Shown: positions 41,650 through 51,432 of the stretch, piece after piece
Layout: every line of letters begins with the position of its first letter
Position numbering within the stretch: the stretch's first letter is position 1
NCBI GenBank assembly: GCA_021298395.1
Contig: JAJTFH010000005.1
Coordinates: forward strand, 1 to 64,000
DNA from: Gemmatimonadota bacterium
GTDB taxonomy: Bacteria; Gemmatimonadota; Gemmatimonadetes; Gemmatimonadales; Gemmatimonadaceae
Length of the DNA: 64,000 nt
Direction of reading: 5' to 3'
The notes under the pieces: generated by a model
What the model saw: only the letters and a program-made list of their open reading frames with translations
Told to the model about the DNA's origin: nothing
The model's database searches: none
Program-made: the position numbers and the translations under genes

Positions 41650-42482
41650 CCTCCGGATCGCGCCCCACCGAGACCTTCCCCGTCGTGCAGCGGAGCGGCC
41701 TGCGCTTCTTCCGGATGATGGGACGCCAGGCGATGGCGCTCATCGGCGGGATCGGGGCGCGGGTGCTCTTCGTCGGCGATATCCGGCGCGCCCTACGCGA
41801 GGGCCCCACCTGGCGCGGGCAGGTGATCCATCAGATGCGGGAGATCGGGGTGAACTCCCTCCCGCTCACGCTGATGGTCGCGGCCTTCATCGGCGGCGTG
41901 ATCGCGATCCAGATCCGCTATCAGCTCTTCCCGGGGATCCAGCTCTCGATCGTCGGGCTCTCCACACGACAGATCGTGATCTTGGAAACGGGCCCTCTGC
42001 TCACCGGGCTCGTGCTCGCCGGCCGCGTGGGAGCCAAGATGACAGCGGAGATCGCGACGATGCGCGTGACCGAGCAGATCGATGCGCTCGAGACCCTCTC
42101 GTTCGATCCCGTCGCCTATCTCGTCGTCCCGCGCTTGATCGCGGCGACGATCATGCTCCCCCTGCTCACCGTCTTCGCCGATGTAGCCGGGGTGACCGCG
42201 GGGATGCTCTCGTCGGTGCTCGTGGCCGATGTCCCGCTGGCGCAGTTCCTCGAGGGGATGCGCCTGGGCTACGACCAGTTCCAGGTGACCTACAGCCTGA
42301 TCAAGGCCACCCTCTTCGGCGCGGCGATCGCCTTCCTCTGCACCTTCGAGGGGTACATGACCTTCGGCGGCGCGGAAGGGGTCGGCAAGAGCACCGCTCG
42401 TGCCGTCGTCATCACCTCGATCGCGATCCTGATCCTGGACGCGACCACCGCCATCCTCCTCGCACCCTATCTTCAGGCATGA
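41646..42482 (+). CDS. mlaE: MlaE-family ABC transporter permease
   Basis: 'LVLAGRVGAKMTAEIATMRVTEQIDALETLSFDPVAYLVVPRLIA' MlaE signature; ATGA overlaps both sides. Confidence 0.95.
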   Translation: MTSGSRPTETFPVVQRSGLRFFRMMGRQAMALIGGIGARVLFVGDIRRALREGPTWRGQVIHQMREIGVNSLPLTLMVAAFIGGVIAIQIRYQLFPGIQLSIVGLSTRQIVILETGPLLTGLVLAGRVGAKMTAEIATMRVTEQIDALETLSFDPVAYLVVPRLIAATIMLPLLTVFADVAGVTAGMLSSVLVADVPLAQFLEGMRLGYDQFQVTYSLIKATLFGAAIAFLCTFEGYMTFGGAEGVGKSTARAVVITSIAILILDATTAILLAPYLQA

Positions 42483-43360
42483 AGCGACGTGACGAAGTCC
42501 TCGTCGGGATCGTGGCCACCGCGGCGGTCGGGTTCGCGGTGGTCGGCTCCCTCTATCTCGCCCGCGGGGGGCTCCTCCCCGGCTATGAGGTCTACAGCGT
42601 CTACGACTGGGGGGCGGGGCTGCGGCAGGGGCAGCCGGTGATGCTCTCCGGCGTCTCAGTCGGGTACGTGGGGGACGTCGACATCCGCCGCGACGGGAAG
42701 CTCGTCGTCCAGATGCGGATCTACAACAAGTACCAGGTCCCGCATGGGACGACCTCCAAGGTCGCCCCCAACGGGGTCTTCGGCGACATGATGGTGACCT
42801 TGCACCCCTCCAAGGCAACCGATGACTACTTCGTGGCTGGTGACACGGTGCCCGCGGGGCCACCCTCGGTCGGCGTCGCCGATATCCTCGGCAAGGTCGA
42901 TTCGATCAGCCGCGATGTGCAGCTGCTGACGACCACGTTGCGACGCTCGCTCGTCGACGAGCGGGGATTGGACGACCTGCGTCGGACGATCGGCTCGGCC
43001 CAGTCGTTGATCGCGGTGTTGGAGCGGGTGGCGACGGAGCAGTCGCGCGAGCTCACGCAGACGCAGCGCTCCTTCCGCCGGCTCGCCGACGCCGTGGACT
43101 CGGCGCAGGTCGATTCCACCGTGCGCGCCGTAGGCGACGCGGCGGGACGCCTCGCGACGCTCACCACCGAGCTGCAGGGGACCACCGCCCGACTCAATGG
43201 GGTGCTCCAGAAGATCGAGACCGGCGAGGGGTCCGCAGCCAAGCTCGTGAACGACCCCGGGCTCTACACCGATGTCCGCGCCCTCGTACAGCGGCTCGAT
43301 TCGCTGACCGCCGACTTCCAGAAGAACCCGAAGAAGTACATCAATGTGAAGGTGTTCTGA
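42479..43360 (+). CDS. mlaD: MCE-domain (MlaD-family) protein
   Basis: N-terminal TM plus 'YDWGAGLRQGQPVMLSGVSVGYVGDVDIRRDGKLVVQMRI' MCE domain. Confidence 0.92.
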   Translation: MKRRDEVLVGIVATAAVGFAVVGSLYLARGGLLPGYEVYSVYDWGAGLRQGQPVMLSGVSVGYVGDVDIRRDGKLVVQMRIYNKYQVPHGTTSKVAPNGVFGDMMVTLHPSKATDDYFVAGDTVPAGPPSVGVADILGKVDSISRDVQLLTTTLRRSLVDERGLDDLRRTIGSAQSLIAVLERVATEQSRELTQTQRSFRRLADAVDSAQVDSTVRAVGDAAGRLATLTTELQGTTARLNGVLQKIETGEGSAAKLVNDPGLYTDVRALVQRLDSLTADFQKNPKKYINVKVF

Positions 43361-43368
43361 TGGAAACG

Positions 43369-43406
43369 ACGAAGCCCCGGGGCGCCTGAGCGCCCCGGGG
43401 CTTCGT
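43369..43406. terminator. Bidirectional hairpin terminator between mlaD and TonB-dependent receptor
   Basis: 17-bp perfect inverted repeat ACGAAGCCCCGGGGCGC-CTGA-GCGCCCCGGGGCTTCGT. Confidence 0.8.
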
Positions 43407-43427
43407 CCATCCTACGTGGCGCTGACC

Positions 43428-46400
43428 TTAGTTGAAGGTGTAGCGCACGCCCAGCTGCATCCGCCAGACATCGCCGATGCCGAAGTTCCGCTGGAAGGAG
43501 CGGTCGAGCAGCGAGCTCCCGATCCTGCGCATCTGGAACTGCGGGACACCCGAGGCATCGACGCCGGCCGGCACGAGCGGGGTCGTGGAGGTGAAGCTCC
43601 AGCTCCGGCCCCAATCCGAGTTGAACATGTTGGTGAAGTTCAGGAGGTCCATGCGGACCTGGAGCTTGTTCGGCTTGCCCATGACGCTCTGCACGATGTC
43701 CTGGGTCAGGCTGACATCCATACGGGTCGTCATCGGGGTGAAGATCCCGCCACGCTCCACGTACTGCCCGCGGCGGTTCCGCAGATAGCGGTCCTGCTGG
43801 ATGAACTTCTCGAAGGCGTCGATCTGCTGGGCGGCCGTGAACGGCGCCGAGCCGGTGACCGGGAGGAAGCGCATCTCGCTCGCATCCTTGGGGATGTAGA
43901 GCAGGTCATTCGAGGTGCCGCCGTCGCCGTTCATGTCGCCACCGTAGACGTACGACCCGTTCCCCTGGAAGCTATTGAGGAAGAACGAGATCCCGGTCGG
44001 ACCGATCGGGAGGAACTGCTTGGTGTAGGCGGCGGTCAGGAAGTAGCGGTGGCCCTGCGAGGCGCCGGAGAAGCCGACCCCCGGGGTGTTCGGGCCGTTC
44101 ACGTGCTGGTTGCCGTTCCACGACCCGAAGGCGATCGAGCCGGCGTCCACGGTGTTGCGCGAGAGACCGTAGCTGTAGGCCGCCTTGGCGAAGAAGCCGT
44201 TGGCGAACGCCTTCTCGAGCGAGGCCGAGAGGTTCCACGAGCGACCGACATCCTGGTTCTTGAGGATGACCGCGCTCGTCACGTTGCAATTGATGCGCTG
44301 CTGCGTGCCGCTGACGGTCGGGCAGTCATCGACCGACCACCGCGGGCGCTGGTCGGGGCCGTTGAACTTCCCGTCGGCCGTCGAGAGGTTGCCGTCCACG
44401 TAGTAGATGCCGTTGATGTCCTGCGCGAGGAGGAGCTCGACGGTGCCGGTGGTCCCGAAGGGGAGCTTCCGGTCGACGGCGAGATTCGTGCGGAGGATCT
44501 GCGGGAACTTGAAGTTCTTGTCGGTGAGCGCGAGCTCGTACGACGCCGCAGGGGCCCCGGTCACGCTGGACGGCTTGTACTTGTCCGGATCGGGGTGGAA
44601 GGGCCGCGTGTTCACATTGTCGTACTGCTCGAACCCGGTGAGCACGCCGTTGTTGCCGACCTGGTTGGAGATCCAGACGTAGGCCGGACGCCCGGTGAAG
44701 ACGCCGGTGCCGCCGCGGACCTGCGTCACCCCCTCACCCGCCACGTCCCAGTTGAAGCCGAAGCGGGGCGAGAAGAGGAGCGAAGGCGTCGGGAGCGCCT
44801 GCGTCTCGTACTGCTGCGCCTCCCCGTTCTCATCGCGGAAGATCATGTTGTTGGCGAGCGGGTTCTCGAACCCGGTGTCCCCGAAGCGCGCCTGCTCGAC
44901 GCGGAGGCCGAAGGTCGTCGTCAGGTTCCGGCTCGGGCGGTACTCGTTCTGCGCATAGACGCCGGCGAAGAGCACCTCGAGGGGCTGGACCGGCTTCTCC
45001 ATCCCCGGCTGGTTCGCATAGCGGACCTGGAAGCGGCGGAGCGAGACCGGCGAGGTGGTGCGGTTCGGATTCGCGAGGTAGTCGTTCGCATCCGTGTAGA
45101 AGTCGTTGAGCGAGCGATAGACGTACACGCTCTGCGACCCCGGGAAGAAGACGTTCTCCGACTCGTACCGCTCGACGCTCACGCCAAGGGTGAAGTCGTT
45201 CTTGTCGCCGTAGATCGTGAAGTTGTTCTGGAACTGCTGGCTGTTGTAGCGCAGCTCGTTGTTCGGCGTGAAGGGCTCGAAGCCGAACGAGGTGAAGACG
45301 TCATTCCCCTCGAGCACGTCCACGAGGGGGAAGGGCTTCCCGTTCACGATCCCACCGCGGACGTCGCGGCTCTCGTCGTTCTTGGTGTAGCCGACGATCA
45401 TGTTGTTCGACATGTTCGAGCCGATCACCGCGTTCCACTCACCGACCACCGACTCAAGGTTCTCCAGGATCTGGTAGTTGGAGTTCTGGAAGTTGAGCGA
45501 CTGCAGGCTGCTGCGACGCGAACCCCAGCCGAGCGACGACGAATTGGAGAGGAGGACGTCGGTCTTGGAGTCGAGCTTGGTGTAGCGGAGGCTGAACTTG
45601 TTCTTGTCGTTCATCGCGTAGTCGAGCTTCGCGGTGAGACGCATCGACGGGGTCTCATGCGAGTAGCCTTCGTAGGGGCCCGTCGCATAGCCAAAATTCG
45701 TCGAGAGGAACGAGCTGAGCGAGTCGAGCGCCGTCGCGCGCACGCGCGTCACCTGCCCGCCGGAAGTCTCGCCCGGCTGGAGGGCACGGAAGGTCGTCCC
45801 CGGCTCGGTGATGCCATCGCTCTCGAACGAGGCGAAGAAGAAGAGCTTGTTCTTGATGAGCGGCCCGCCGATGCGCGCGCCCACCTGGCTGAAGTCGAAG
45901 GTGCCGGGGTTGAATGCCCGCCCGCCGATCTTCGTGCCCACCATGTCGTTGTCGCGCTGCAGGTAGTAGACCGAGCCCGAGAAGTCGTTGGTGCCCGACT
46001 TGGTCACGGTGTTCACCGCGGCGCCGACGAAGTTGCCCTGGCGGACGTCGTACGGGGCGATGCTCACCTGCACCGCCTCGATCGCGTCGAGCGAGATCGG
46101 GGCGACGCCCGTGCGGTCACCCGGCTGGCCGCCGAGACCGAACGAGTTATTGAAGTAGGCGCCGTCCACCATGATGTTGTTCAGGCGGTTGTCGACGCCG
46201 GCGAACGACGAGCCGCTCGCCTGCGGGGTGAGGCGGGTGAAGTCGTCGATGCGGCGCGAGATCGTCGGGAGCTGCTCGAGCGCCTGCTGCGGGATCGAGG
46301 TCGCGGCACCGGTCCGCGTCTGCGAGATCTCCGTCCCCGTCGAGGTCACCGTGACCGCGCTCAGCTGCGTCGCGATCGCGCCCATCTTGAAGGTGACGTC

Positions 46401-46724
46401 GGTCGAGACGCCGAGGCCGACGCTCAGGCCGCTCCGCGACTGCCGCGCGAACCCGATCCGGGTCGCTTCGACGGTGTAGGGGCCACCGACGCGCAGGCCG
46501 GGGAGGATGAAGCCACCGTCGGCACGGGTCGTCGACTGATAGACGGTGCCCGAGGGGGTGTGGGTCGCGGTGACCCGAGCGCCCTGGATCGGGGTCCCGG
46601 CCGAGTCGAGCACCGACCCACGCATGGAGCCGGTGGTGACCTGGGCCGAGACCTCGGCGGTCCAGAGGGCCCCGACCAGAGCGAGCGCCCCAGCGATGGC
46701 CAGTGAACGGAGACTGCGGAGCAT
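43428..46724 (-). CDS. TonB-dependent receptor with N-terminal carboxypeptidase-regulatory-like domain
   Basis: Signal peptide; 'GSMRGSVLDSAGTPIQGARVTATHTPSGTVYQSTTRADGGFILPGLRVGGPYTVEA' CarbopepD_reg; plug and beta-barrel; C-terminal 'LQLGVRYTFN'. Confidence 0.92.
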   Translation of the reverse strand: MLRSLRSLAIAGALALVGALWTAEVSAQVTTGSMRGSVLDSAGTPIQGARVTATHTPSGTVYQSTTRADGGFILPGLRVGGPYTVEATRIGFARQSRSGLSVGLGVSTDVTFKMGAIATQLSAVTVTSTGTEISQTRTGAATSIPQQALEQLPTISRRIDDFTRLTPQASGSSFAGVDNRLNNIMVDGAYFNNSFGLGGQPGDRTGVAPISLDAIEAVQVSIAPYDVRQGNFVGAAVNTVTKSGTNDFSGSVYYLQRDNDMVGTKIGGRAFNPGTFDFSQVGARIGGPLIKNKLFFFASFESDGITEPGTTFRALQPGETSGGQVTRVRATALDSLSSFLSTNFGYATGPYEGYSHETPSMRLTAKLDYAMNDKNKFSLRYTKLDSKTDVLLSNSSSLGWGSRRSSLQSLNFQNSNYQILENLESVVGEWNAVIGSNMSNNMIVGYTKNDESRDVRGGIVNGKPFPLVDVLEGNDVFTSFGFEPFTPNNELRYNSQQFQNNFTIYGDKNDFTLGVSVERYESENVFFPGSQSVYVYRSLNDFYTDANDYLANPNRTTSPVSLRRFQVRYANQPGMEKPVQPLEVLFAGVYAQNEYRPSRNLTTTFGLRVEQARFGDTGFENPLANNMIFRDENGEAQQYETQALPTPSLLFSPRFGFNWDVAGEGVTQVRGGTGVFTGRPAYVWISNQVGNNGVLTGFEQYDNVNTRPFHPDPDKYKPSSVTGAPAASYELALTDKNFKFPQILRTNLAVDRKLPFGTTGTVELLLAQDINGIYYVDGNLSTADGKFNGPDQRPRWSVDDCPTVSGTQQRINCNVTSAVILKNQDVGRSWNLSASLEKAFANGFFAKAAYSYGLSRNTVDAGSIAFGSWNGNQHVNGPNTPGVGFSGASQGHRYFLTAAYTKQFLPIGPTGISFFLNSFQGNGSYVYGGDMNGDGGTSNDLLYIPKDASEMRFLPVTGSAPFTAAQQIDAFEKFIQQDRYLRNRRGQYVERGGIFTPMTTRMDVSLTQDIVQSVMGKPNKLQVRMDLLNFTNMFNSDWGRSWSFTSTTPLVPAGVDASGVPQFQMRRIGSSLLDRSFQRNFGIGDVWRMQLGVRYTFN

Positions 46725-46836
46725 GAGTGATCCTCTGTAGGGGTATCTACGGGGGGTCCAACATGGCAAAACTACTACAGGCGGACCCGGGAGTCCAACG
46801 TGGGGGGACGACGGAAAGTGCCCTGCGACAGGACCG

Positions 46837-48204
46837 TTACACCCCCTGGTGGGTACCGCCGTGGGCCTTCCGGCCGACCGTCAGGTAATAGAGGGGGACC
46901 CCCACCAGACAGGCGCCGAGCACCCCCAGCGTCTGCCACCGGCTCGAGGGGTCGATGATCGCGTTCAGGAGGAGGTAGAGGACGGCGAGCATGAAGAGGA
47001 GGGGGACCACCGGGTAACCCGGGCACCGGAAGCCGGGGCGGTAGTCGGGGCGTCCCCGGAGGCGGAAGATCGAGGCCACCGCCAGGAAGTAGAACGGGAG
47101 GAAGGCGGTCACGAAGGCATCGGCCAGCTGTTCGAAGCTCCGAAAGAGGACGAAGACCGCCCCGATCGTCGCCGTGAGGGCGATCGCCACGTAGGGGGTG
47201 CCGAACCGGGGGTGGACCGCCCCGACCCCCCGGAAGAGGAGCCCATCCTCCGCCATCGCGAAGAAGATCCGCGGACTGGTGAAGAGGATCGTGTTGAGGG
47301 TCCCGAAGGTCGAGATCATCACCGTGACGGCGACGAAGGCCACCCCGACGGGGCCGATCACCCGCTGCGCCACATCGGCGGCGACGAGCTTGGAGACCCG
47401 GATCTCCTCGATCGGCATCACCGCCAGATAGGCGAGGTTCGCCAACATGTAAATGAGGATGACGAGCAGGGTCCCCCCGATGAGGGAGCGCGGGAGATTC
47501 CGCTGCGGATCCTTGACCTCCCCCCCGTTGTAGACGATGTCGGCCCACCCGTCGAAGGCCCAGAGGGTGCTCACCAGCGCCAGGCCGAAGGCGGGGACGG
47601 TGAAGGAGCCCTCCGGGATCGCCGGGGTGTAGAAACCCCCCGTCTGCGGCAATCCGACGGCGAAGGCGACGGCGATGATGAAGAGGAGCCCCCCGTACTT
47701 GGCGAGGACGGTGAGGTTGGTGAACGCCGCCCCCACCTTCACGCCCACGATGTTGAAGGTCCCGGTGAGCAGGATCGCCCCCGCCGCGATGTAGCGGACC
47801 GTCATCGCCTCCTCGGGGGTGGCCTCGGCGCCGCGACTCACGCGCCAGAAGTACTCGGCGAAGGTGATGGAGATCGCGCCCAGCGACGCGGCACGGATCA
47901 TCGCGAGCTGGCCCCACCCGAAGACGAAGGCCGACATCCGCCCCCATCCCTCGCGCAGGAAGACGTAGATCCCCCCCGTCTGTGGGAGGGCGCTCGAGAC
48001 CTCGGCCAGGGTGAGGGCCCCACAGAGGGCGAAGACCCCGCCTGCCACCCACGACATGAGCATCGGGACGGGGCCCGGGAGCTTGTCGGCGATCCCGGCG
48101 GGGGAGCGGAAGATCCCGGAGCCGACGGTGGAACCGATGACGACGGCGATGGCGCTCCAGAGGCCGATGCGGCGCTCGAGGCCGGAGGTGGGGGTCGCGG
48201 ACAT
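46837..48204 (-). CDS. APC-family amino acid permease
   Basis: 'IGLWSAIAVVIGSTVGSGIFRSPAGIADKLPGP', ~12 TM helices. Confidence 0.92.
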   Translation of the reverse strand: MSATPTSGLERRIGLWSAIAVVIGSTVGSGIFRSPAGIADKLPGPVPMLMSWVAGGVFALCGALTLAEVSSALPQTGGIYVFLREGWGRMSAFVFGWGQLAMIRAASLGAISITFAEYFWRVSRGAEATPEEAMTVRYIAAGAILLTGTFNIVGVKVGAAFTNLTVLAKYGGLLFIIAVAFAVGLPQTGGFYTPAIPEGSFTVPAFGLALVSTLWAFDGWADIVYNGGEVKDPQRNLPRSLIGGTLLVILIYMLANLAYLAVMPIEEIRVSKLVAADVAQRVIGPVGVAFVAVTVMISTFGTLNTILFTSPRIFFAMAEDGLLFRGVGAVHPRFGTPYVAIALTATIGAVFVLFRSFEQLADAFVTAFLPFYFLAVASIFRLRGRPDYRPGFRCPGYPVVPLLFMLAVLYLLLNAIIDPSSRWQTLGVLGACLVGVPLYYLTVGRKAHGGTHQGV

Positions 48205-48265
48205 CTGCCGAAGCTACGCCGGAGGACTCCCGTCAGCGAGGGGCAGTCGGCGATCATTCCCCGTC

Positions 48266-48520
48266 ATGCCCTCTCTGCTGATCGCTATCGTCTTCTGGGC
48301 CGCCGTGGCGGCCGTGCTCCTCGCGCAGGTGATGATCCTCCGCTCGACGCGACGCGTGCTCCGCGCCGCCGCCCCCGCGCGCCCCGCGCTGGAGTGGGGA
48401 TTCGCCCTCGTCCCCGCGCTCGTGCTGGTCATCGTGCTGGTGGCGAGCTGGCGCGCCGCGGTGCGCCCCCCCGTGCTGGAGTTCTCGGTGCCGGCGGCGC
48501 CAGGGGAGATCCGCTCATGA
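48266..48520 (+). CDS. Small two-TM protein resembling the membrane anchor of cytochrome c oxidase subunit II (no CuA domain)
   Basis: 84 aa; 'PALEWGFALVPALVLVIVLVASWRA' resembles COX2 TM2; overlaps ctaB start (ATGA). Confidence 0.5.
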   Translation: MPSLLIAIVFWAAVAAVLLAQVMILRSTRRVLRAAAPARPALEWGFALVPALVLVIVLVASWRAAVRPPVLEFSVPAAPGEIRS

Positions 48521-49422
48521 CCTCCTCGCCGTCCGCCACCCCTGACGCCTCGGTACCGCCCAGCCTCTGGCGCGACCTCGTCACACTCACCAAGCCGCGC
48601 ATCATCTCGCTCCTGCTCGTGACGACGATCGCCCCGATGTTCGTCGCGGGGCGTCCCTCGCTCGGCACCGTGCTCCTCGTCGCCTTGGGCGGGTACCTGA
48701 TGGCTGGCGGGGCGAACGCGGTCAACATGTATCTCGATCAGGACATCGACGACGTGATGACGCGCACCAAGCTGCGGCCGATCCCGAGCGGGCGGATGCA
48801 GGCGCGCGCGGTGATCGCCTTCGGGGTGGGGATCGCGACGGCGGCGACCTGGATGCTCGCGACCTTCGTGAACGTGCTGACGGCAGCGCTCGCCCTGGGT
48901 GGCTTCTACTTCTACGTGTTCATCTATACGCGGTGGCTCAAGCGGAGCTCGCCGCAGAACATCGTGATCGGCGGCGCGGCCGGCGCCTTCCCCCCGCTCG
49001 TGGGGTGGGCCGCGGTGACGGGCTCGCTCGATCTCACCGCGTGCTTCCTCTTCCTGATCGTCTTCTATTGGACGCCGCCCCACTTCTGGGCGCTCGCCCT
49101 CAACAAGCAGCACGACTACGGCAATGCGCGCGTCCCGATGGCGCCCTTGGTCTGGGGGGAGCGGGAGACGATCGACCAGATGTGGTGGTACACGATCCTC
49201 CTCGTGGGGCTGACGGTGATCCCGGTGGCGTTCGGCGCCTTCGGTCTCGTCTATCTGGTCTCGGCCCTCGTCCTCGGCGGGCTCCTGCTCCGCGGCGTCT
49301 GGCGCGTGAGGCACGCGAGCGACTACGTGAAGCCCAGCTGGTGGGTCTACGGCTACTCCCTGCTCTACCTCGCGCTCCTCTTCGTGGCGATGGTCATCGA
49401 CCACGCCCTCCCACTCGGCTGA
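48517..49422 (+). CDS. ctaB: Protoheme IX farnesyltransferase
   Basis: 'LTKPRIISLLLVTTIAPMF', 'NMYLDQDIDDVMTRTKLRPIPSG', 'YWTPPHFWALAL'. Confidence 0.96.
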   Translation: MTSSPSATPDASVPPSLWRDLVTLTKPRIISLLLVTTIAPMFVAGRPSLGTVLLVALGGYLMAGGANAVNMYLDQDIDDVMTRTKLRPIPSGRMQARAVIAFGVGIATAATWMLATFVNVLTAALALGGFYFYVFIYTRWLKRSSPQNIVIGGAAGAFPPLVGWAAVTGSLDLTACFLFLIVFYWTPPHFWALALNKQHDYGNARVPMAPLVWGERETIDQMWWYTILLVGLTVIPVAFGAFGLVYLVSALVLGGLLLRGVWRVRHASDYVKPSWWVYGYSLLYLALLFVAMVIDHALPLG

Positions 49423-49425
49423 CCC

Positions 49426-50619
49426 TCAGACCACGTACAGCTCGCGCTGGATCTCGCGCGGGGTGACCACGAGCGATCCCTCTGCCGTGAGATAGGCGTT
49501 CACCTCGGAGCGCATCCCGATCTCCCCGGTGAGGTAGATCCCGGGTTCGATCGAGAAGCCGACACCGGGGAGTAACCGGCGGGTCTCACGCGTCTCGAGG
49601 TTGTCGATATTGGGCCCCATCCCGTGGAGGCCGCGCGCATCGATCGAGTGGCCGGTGCGATGGGTGAAGGCGGGGCCGAACCCGCGCGCGGTGATCACCG
49701 CGCGCGCCGCGTCATCGGCCTCGCCACCGATCACCGGCGCCCCGCTCGCCAGCCGCTCGCGCAACGTCGCGATCGCGGCATCGCGGGCGTCGCGCACCGC
49801 CTCCCAGACCTCGAGCGCCCGCGCCGAGGGGGCGCCGATGTGCGCCATCCAGGTCTGATCGGCCCACATCGCGCCGGACTCGGGGCTCGTCGCGAAGAGA
49901 TCGATGAGCACCACATCCCCCTCACGAAAGACGCGCGGGTGCTCGACGGAGGGTGCGTAGTGCGGATTCGCGGCGTTCTCGGTGGCGGCGACGATCGGGC
50001 CATGATCGACGACCAGGCCCTCGGCGGCGAAGCGCTCGCGGATCCACGCGGCGACCTCGTGCTCATGGAGTGGGGTCGCGGTGCGGGCCGCCGCCCCGAT
50101 CCGATCGAAGGCGGCGAGGGCGATCGTGCGTAGGGTCTCGGCGTTCCGCTCGTGCGAGGCGATCTCCGCGGGGGACCAGAGCGCGAAGAAGCGCGTCACG
50201 AGCTCCGCACTGGTCGCCACCGTCGCCCCGCTCGCGCGCACGAGATCGAGGATCCCAGCTGGCACGCGATCGACGACGGGAACGGCGTCACCCGGGGAGT
50301 ACTCCATGGCGACGCGCTGCCCGCGCACGAGGGTGGCGAGGGCCGACTCCATCTCCCCCCAGGCGCTGTAGACGACCGTGGTCCAGGTGGCGGGCCAATG
50401 CTTCCACGGCCCCTGTTCGATCGCGTGCGTGATGGCGACCGGGGTGCCCTGCGCCGGGATCCAGGCGAAGAAGCGCCGCGTCGCCATCCCCTCGAAGCCG
50501 GTGAGGGCGGTGGCGACGGGGTTCAGGCCGCGGAAGTCATAGAGGAGCCAGCCGTCGAGGCCGGCATCAGCGAGCGCGGCTTGGAGCGTGGGGAGCGAGG
50601 CAGGGGTGAGCATCGTCAT
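49426..50619 (-). CDS. M24-family Xaa-Pro aminopeptidase
   Basis: 'FTHRTGHSIDARGLHGMGPNID', 'GVGFSIEPGIYLTGEIGMRSEVNAYL' metal-site motifs. Confidence 0.9.
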   Translation of the reverse strand: MTMLTPASLPTLQAALADAGLDGWLLYDFRGLNPVATALTGFEGMATRRFFAWIPAQGTPVAITHAIEQGPWKHWPATWTTVVYSAWGEMESALATLVRGQRVAMEYSPGDAVPVVDRVPAGILDLVRASGATVATSAELVTRFFALWSPAEIASHERNAETLRTIALAAFDRIGAAARTATPLHEHEVAAWIRERFAAEGLVVDHGPIVAATENAANPHYAPSVEHPRVFREGDVVLIDLFATSPESGAMWADQTWMAHIGAPSARALEVWEAVRDARDAAIATLRERLASGAPVIGGEADDAARAVITARGFGPAFTHRTGHSIDARGLHGMGPNIDNLETRETRRLLPGVGFSIEPGIYLTGEIGMRSEVNAYLTAEGSLVVTPREIQRELYVV

Positions 50620-50631
50620 GGCGACTCCGGA

Positions 50632-51255
50632 TCAGCGACGGACCTTGCTCCATTCGGCGCGCCACTCACAGCTCCCCTCCTGCCGGCTGGTGCAGCGGAC
50701 GTGGTCGACCATCCCGACGGCGCCGAGGAACTGGCGCATGAGCTCGCCGAGCATCGCGTCGTAGAAGGTGCAGGCGGCGGACGTGGGGGCGGCGGCGATG
50801 GTGACGGACTGACGGACCTCAAGGATCACGGCGGCGCCGACGCGGCGCACCGTACCGAGGGCGTAGCGCCCCGCGATGTGGCGTACGTGCCCGAGGGCGA
50901 AGGGGCGCGCCAGGAAGGCCGGCATCACGCGGATGATCCCGCGACTGAGGGCGAGGACCCGACCATAGGTCACACGGGCGAGCTGGCGCCCCGCCTGGCG
51001 GAAGACGGCTTCGGCATCGGGGCGGCGCCCGATCAGGCGGGCGATCCCCGCCGCTTCCTCAAAGGGGAGGCGCTGGCCCTTCTTCACCGCCTCACGGTAG
51101 CGGATGATCTGCGCGCGCACCGTCTCACTCAACCCGAAGCGCTTCGTGCGGAGTTCCTCGACGAACTCCGCCTCGAAGGCGTCATCAGGGAGGTCGACGG
51201 TACGGACCGCCTCGAGGAGGACGAGCGGGATGAGCGGATCGACGGTGGAGGACAT
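50632..51255 (-). CDS. Hypothetical protein (possible TIGR02265/V4R-like fold)
   Basis: Conserved-looking ORF from ATG 51255; C-terminal Cys-containing motif 'VRCTSRQEGSCEWRAEW'. Confidence 0.55.
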   Translation of the reverse strand: MSSTVDPLIPLVLLEAVRTVDLPDDAFEAEFVEELRTKRFGLSETVRAQIIRYREAVKKGQRLPFEEAAGIARLIGRRPDAEAVFRQAGRQLARVTYGRVLALSRGIIRVMPAFLARPFALGHVRHIAGRYALGTVRRVGAAVILEVRQSVTIAAAPTSAACTFYDAMLGELMRQFLGAVGMVDHVRCTSRQEGSCEWRAEWSKVRR

Positions 51256-51432
51256 GGTGGGACGAGGGGCGTTCCGGGGCTGGCGGCAAGCTAACCGCGG
51301 CGGGGACAGGGCGCACGGCACGAAATCGCGGGACCCGGCGTTACATCGGGTGGAAGGTCCGGTCTGGATCGCCGCGGGCACCGCGTCCGCGCAGGTTCGG
51401 GGCCCGGTCTCCCCCCCTTCCGACCACCGCCC

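Noticed and set aside
43416-46706. 1096-aa ORF on the plus strand opposite the TonB-dependent receptor
   Set aside because: Exactly antisense to a well-supported TonB receptor; Arg/Glu/Val/Ala-rich low-complexity translation typical of antisense frames in GC-rich genes.
46849-48500. N-terminal 550 aa of the plus-strand ORF 46849-49422 ending in ctaB
   Set aside because: Only the last ~302 aa are CtaB; the upstream part is antisense to the APC permease. True start is ATG 48517.
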